Below the pieces are notes generated by a model that saw only the letters and a program-made list of their open reading frames with translations, ran no database searches and was not told where the DNA came from. From contig CAYOBW010000163.1 of assembly GCA_964402115.1 (NCBI GenBank), positions 1-15,943 on the forward strand: DNA of 15,943 nt, in the 5' to 3' direction. The stretch comes from CAYOBW01 sp964402115. GTDB taxonomy: Bacteria > Verrucomicrobiota > Kiritimatiellia > UBA8416 > CAYOBW01. The number at the start of each line of letters is the position of its first letter. The first letter of the stretch is position 1. Shown piece after piece: positions 14,258-15,943 of this stretch. Both the position numbers and the translations under genes were made by a program.

Positions 14258-15718
14258 TCACGGTCCGACGACGGCCGGCCGGGCGGTGTCGGCCGCCATT
14301 GTCTCGGGCAGGCGCCAGACGTGCGAGCCGTCGCGGTCGGTGAAGTACAGGCTGGAGGGTGACGGCGCGCGCGCATCGCCGTCGGCCCAGAGCGCGTAGA
14401 AGCCGGGGTGGGCGGCGAGCGGGCGGCGGGCGTACGTGTGATTGTAGCGGCTGTCGCACGTGAGCTGGCGCACGACCGTCCACGTGGCGCCCCGGTCGCG
14501 GCTGAGCCACATGACCATCTCGCCGCCGGGATTGAACGGTTGCGGGCCGGGCACGGTGGGGGCGATCATGCGCCAGGCGCCGTCGGGCTCGATGTAGAGC
14601 GAGCCGTGGTCGTAGTTGCTGTCGGACGTGGTCACCGCGCGCCGCTCCCACGCGCGGCCGGTCCAGCGCAACGTCTGCCACTCCCGCGGACCGCCCCCGG
14701 CGCCGGCCGCGTGGCTGCGGCTGGTGAGGAAGAGGATCACCGGCCGTCCGGCCGCGTCGTGGTTGAGATCCTTGAGGTAGACGAGGCGGCCCTCCGCGAC
14801 GGAGTCGTACACCCGCGCGGGGTTGTCGGGCGCGGTCAGGGGCAGCGCGACCGGCTGCCCGTCCGCCGTGGTCCACGTCGCACCGCCGTCCGCCGTCTCC
14901 AGGTAGTACACGTTGGCCCGCGCGTTGAGGCCGAGGGGCGGCGGGTGCTGGTCGAAGGCGGTGGAAACGCGGCTGCCGCAGGGCCAGCTGATCTGGTAAT
15001 CCCCCTGGGCGATGGCGGCGAGCGCCTGGCCGGGGGACCACGTGCCGCCGTCGCGGCTGGTGGCCCAGGCGAGGCAGCGCGGGGCCGTGACGTTCAGGCC
15101 CTTGCCGCCGTAGCGCGTGTGGAGGAAGATGCAGGTGTCGTCGGGGAGGTGCCAGGCATTCGGGTAGGAGAAGTTGCCGGTGTAGACGCGCGAAAAGGCC
15201 TCGATGGAGTAGGGGGCGGCGCTGCGGTGGATGCTGGACGGGCGCGATGTGCCGTGGGACGGGGAGAAGACCCACAGGTAGCCCGCGCGATCCATGGAGA
15301 GCACGGGGTTGTCATGGGCGTCGGCCGTGCCCTTGTCGAGGAGGATGCGAGGCCGGGGGACGGTTCCGGTGGCGTGATCGTACCAGGCGACCATGTGCAG
15401 CAGCTCCTGCTTGTCGGTCGCGGAGCGCGCCGTCGTGCCGCCGTAGACGAAGAACGTGCGGTTGACTTCGCGGCGATAGATGGCAATGGGCGCATGTTGC
15501 TGCGGGTAGGTCGCCAGGCCCCCGCTGTACTTGAACCGGTACTCGTCCTTGGAGGGCTGGTTGGCGTACCAGATGCCGCGGTAGCCATCGGCCGCCTCCA
15601 GCGTGCGCGGCGCGGCGGCGTTGCTGGCGGCGGCTCCGGGCGCCGCCGCCCCGTCAGCTGCCCCGCATACCGCGACCGCCCACAGCCACGCCGCCCGTAT
15701 CGCCCCCATCGTTCTCAT
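14258..15718 (-). CDS. Secreted BNR_4 beta-propeller protein, possible polysaccharide lyase
   Basis: A 486-residue exported protein (counted from ATG 15718; a GTG at 15727 would add three residues, and neither has a clear ribosome binding site). The signal peptide covers about residues 1-24. The body fits the BNR_4 family (PF15892), with DGYRGIWYANQPSKDEYRFK, YSGGLATYPQQHAPIAIY, AHDNPVLSMDRAGYLWVF and several Asp-box-like turns (SRDGGTW, TADGGATW, SRDRGATW). BNR_4 proteins include the PL24/PL25 ulvan lyases, seven-bladed propellers that use a His pair with Tyr and Arg. Here two His 20 residues apart (in DAHDNP and PSHGTSRPS), followed by HTRYGGKG, could be the matching site. That parallel is from memory and not aligned. 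A non-enzymatic glycan-binding or sialidase-like role is also possible. It is convergent with the lipase and divergent from tRNA-Arg. Confidence 0.82.
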   Translation of the reverse strand: MRTMGAIRAAWLWAVAVCGAADGAAAPGAAASNAAAPRTLEAADGYRGIWYANQPSKDEYRFKYSGGLATYPQQHAPIAIYRREVNRTFFVYGGTTARSATDKQELLHMVAWYDHATGTVPRPRILLDKGTADAHDNPVLSMDRAGYLWVFSPSHGTSRPSSIHRSAAPYSIEAFSRVYTGNFSYPNAWHLPDDTCIFLHTRYGGKGLNVTAPRCLAWATSRDGGTWSPGQALAAIAQGDYQISWPCGSRVSTAFDQHPPPLGLNARANVYYLETADGGATWTTADGQPVALPLTAPDNPARVYDSVAEGRLVYLKDLNHDAAGRPVILFLTSRSHAAGAGGGPREWQTLRWTGRAWERRAVTTSDSNYDHGSLYIEPDGAWRMIAPTVPGPQPFNPGGEMVMWLSRDRGATWTVVRQLTCDSRYNHTYARRPLAAHPGFYALWADGDARAPSPSSLYFTDRDGSHVWRLPETMAADTARPAVVGP

Positions 15719-15805
15719 GCGGGCCACTGTAGCCGCCGCCGCCCGGCCTGACCAGTCTCAACCCCGCCGTCCGTGCCGTTGGCGTGCGTTACCATTCCGC
15801 TGGGA

Positions 15806-15834
15806 TTGACAGCGGGCGGGGCGGCGGGTAGTTT
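15806..15834 (+). promoter_or_regulatory. Promoter of tRNA-Arg
   Basis: A consensus -35 box TTGACA (15806-15811) is followed after 17 bases by TAGTTT (15829-15834), a weaker -10 box. Transcription would start near 15841, leaving a leader of roughly 48 bases before the tRNA at 15889 for RNase P removal. Confidence 0.65.
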
Positions 15835-15888
15835 CCTCCCCGTCACGCGCGGACGGGCGCCGTCCAAGCCCCCGCCGCGCCCTCCCAG

Positions 15889-15943
15889 GCGCCTGTAGCT
15901 CAATTGGACAGAGCTTCTGACTTCGGATCAGAAGGTTGCAGGT
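15889..15943 (+). tRNA. tRNA-Arg (anticodon TCG), 3'-partial
   Basis: The 5' acceptor strand GCGCCTG (15889-15895) is followed by TA and the D stem GCTC/GAGC (15898-15901, 15911-15914). The anticodon stem TCTGA/TCAGA (15916-15920, 15928-15932) closes the loop CTTCGGA, whose anticodon is TCG at 15923-15925, reading CGA (Arg). The window ends at the start of the T arm, so the T loop, the 3' acceptor strand and any CCA are missing. Confidence 0.93.

Noticed and set aside
15889..15943. tRNA-Arg as the attachment site of an island covering this window
   Set aside because: Elements normally integrate at the 3' end of a tRNA, which here faces away from the window. No integrase gene or direct repeat of the tRNA is seen.

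Overview
This is a GC-rich window (roughly 70 % by eye) from a bacterium, most likely of the PVC superphylum (Kiritimatiellota, Verrucomicrobiota, Lentisphaerota or a relative). That placement is an inference. It rests on DUF6807 and BNR_4 proteins, an MtaA-like URO-D protein inside a glycosidase operon, a secreted protein with an FYRVRA-type N-terminal module, many secreted enzymes, and palindromic intergenic repeats. No taxonomic marker gene is present. The partial tRNA is not diagnostic.

Left two thirds (1-11465, minus strand): one apparent operon of six genes. In transcription order these are a GH89 alpha-N-acetylglucosaminidase (TTG start), a tandem-domain SGNH/GDSL esterase, a large secreted protein that looks like a beta-sandwich plus six-hairpin glycosidase, a GH20 beta-hexosaminidase, a cytoplasmic URO-D/MtaA-type protein, and a DUF6807 (PmoA-like) protein with a helical-repeat tail that runs off the left edge. 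The first two gaps are 24 and 19 bp. The last three junctions are all ATGA stop/start overlaps. The 3' end of the third gene runs through a composite palindromic repeat (about 4441-4735) without losing frame.

Centre (11466-12814): a 178-bp divergent region separates the operon from a plus-strand AraC-family regulator, the obvious candidate for its control. The regulator's promoter-like hexamers lie so close to its ATG that a leaderless transcript is likely. On the operon side, a strong GC hairpin sits just upstream of the GH89 ribosome binding site. Downstream of the regulator is about 295 bp of hairpin-rich non-coding DNA, including a perfect 14-bp stem with a 4-nt loop.

Right (12815-15943): a plus-strand secreted alpha/beta-hydrolase (lipase-like) converges on a minus-strand secreted BNR_4 beta-propeller protein of a type related to ulvan lyases. 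At the right edge is a 5'-partial tRNA-Arg (anticodon TCG) behind a promoter with a consensus TTGACA box.

Taken together, the operon looks like a glycan-degradation locus. Two exo-hexosaminidases of opposite anomeric specificity and a double esterase would strip GlcNAc/GalNAc and O-acyl groups from a complex animal- or algal-type polysaccharide. A probable third carbohydrate-active enzyme and two poorly understood proteins are co-translated with them. No SusC/SusD, transporter or sulfatase gene is visible in the window.
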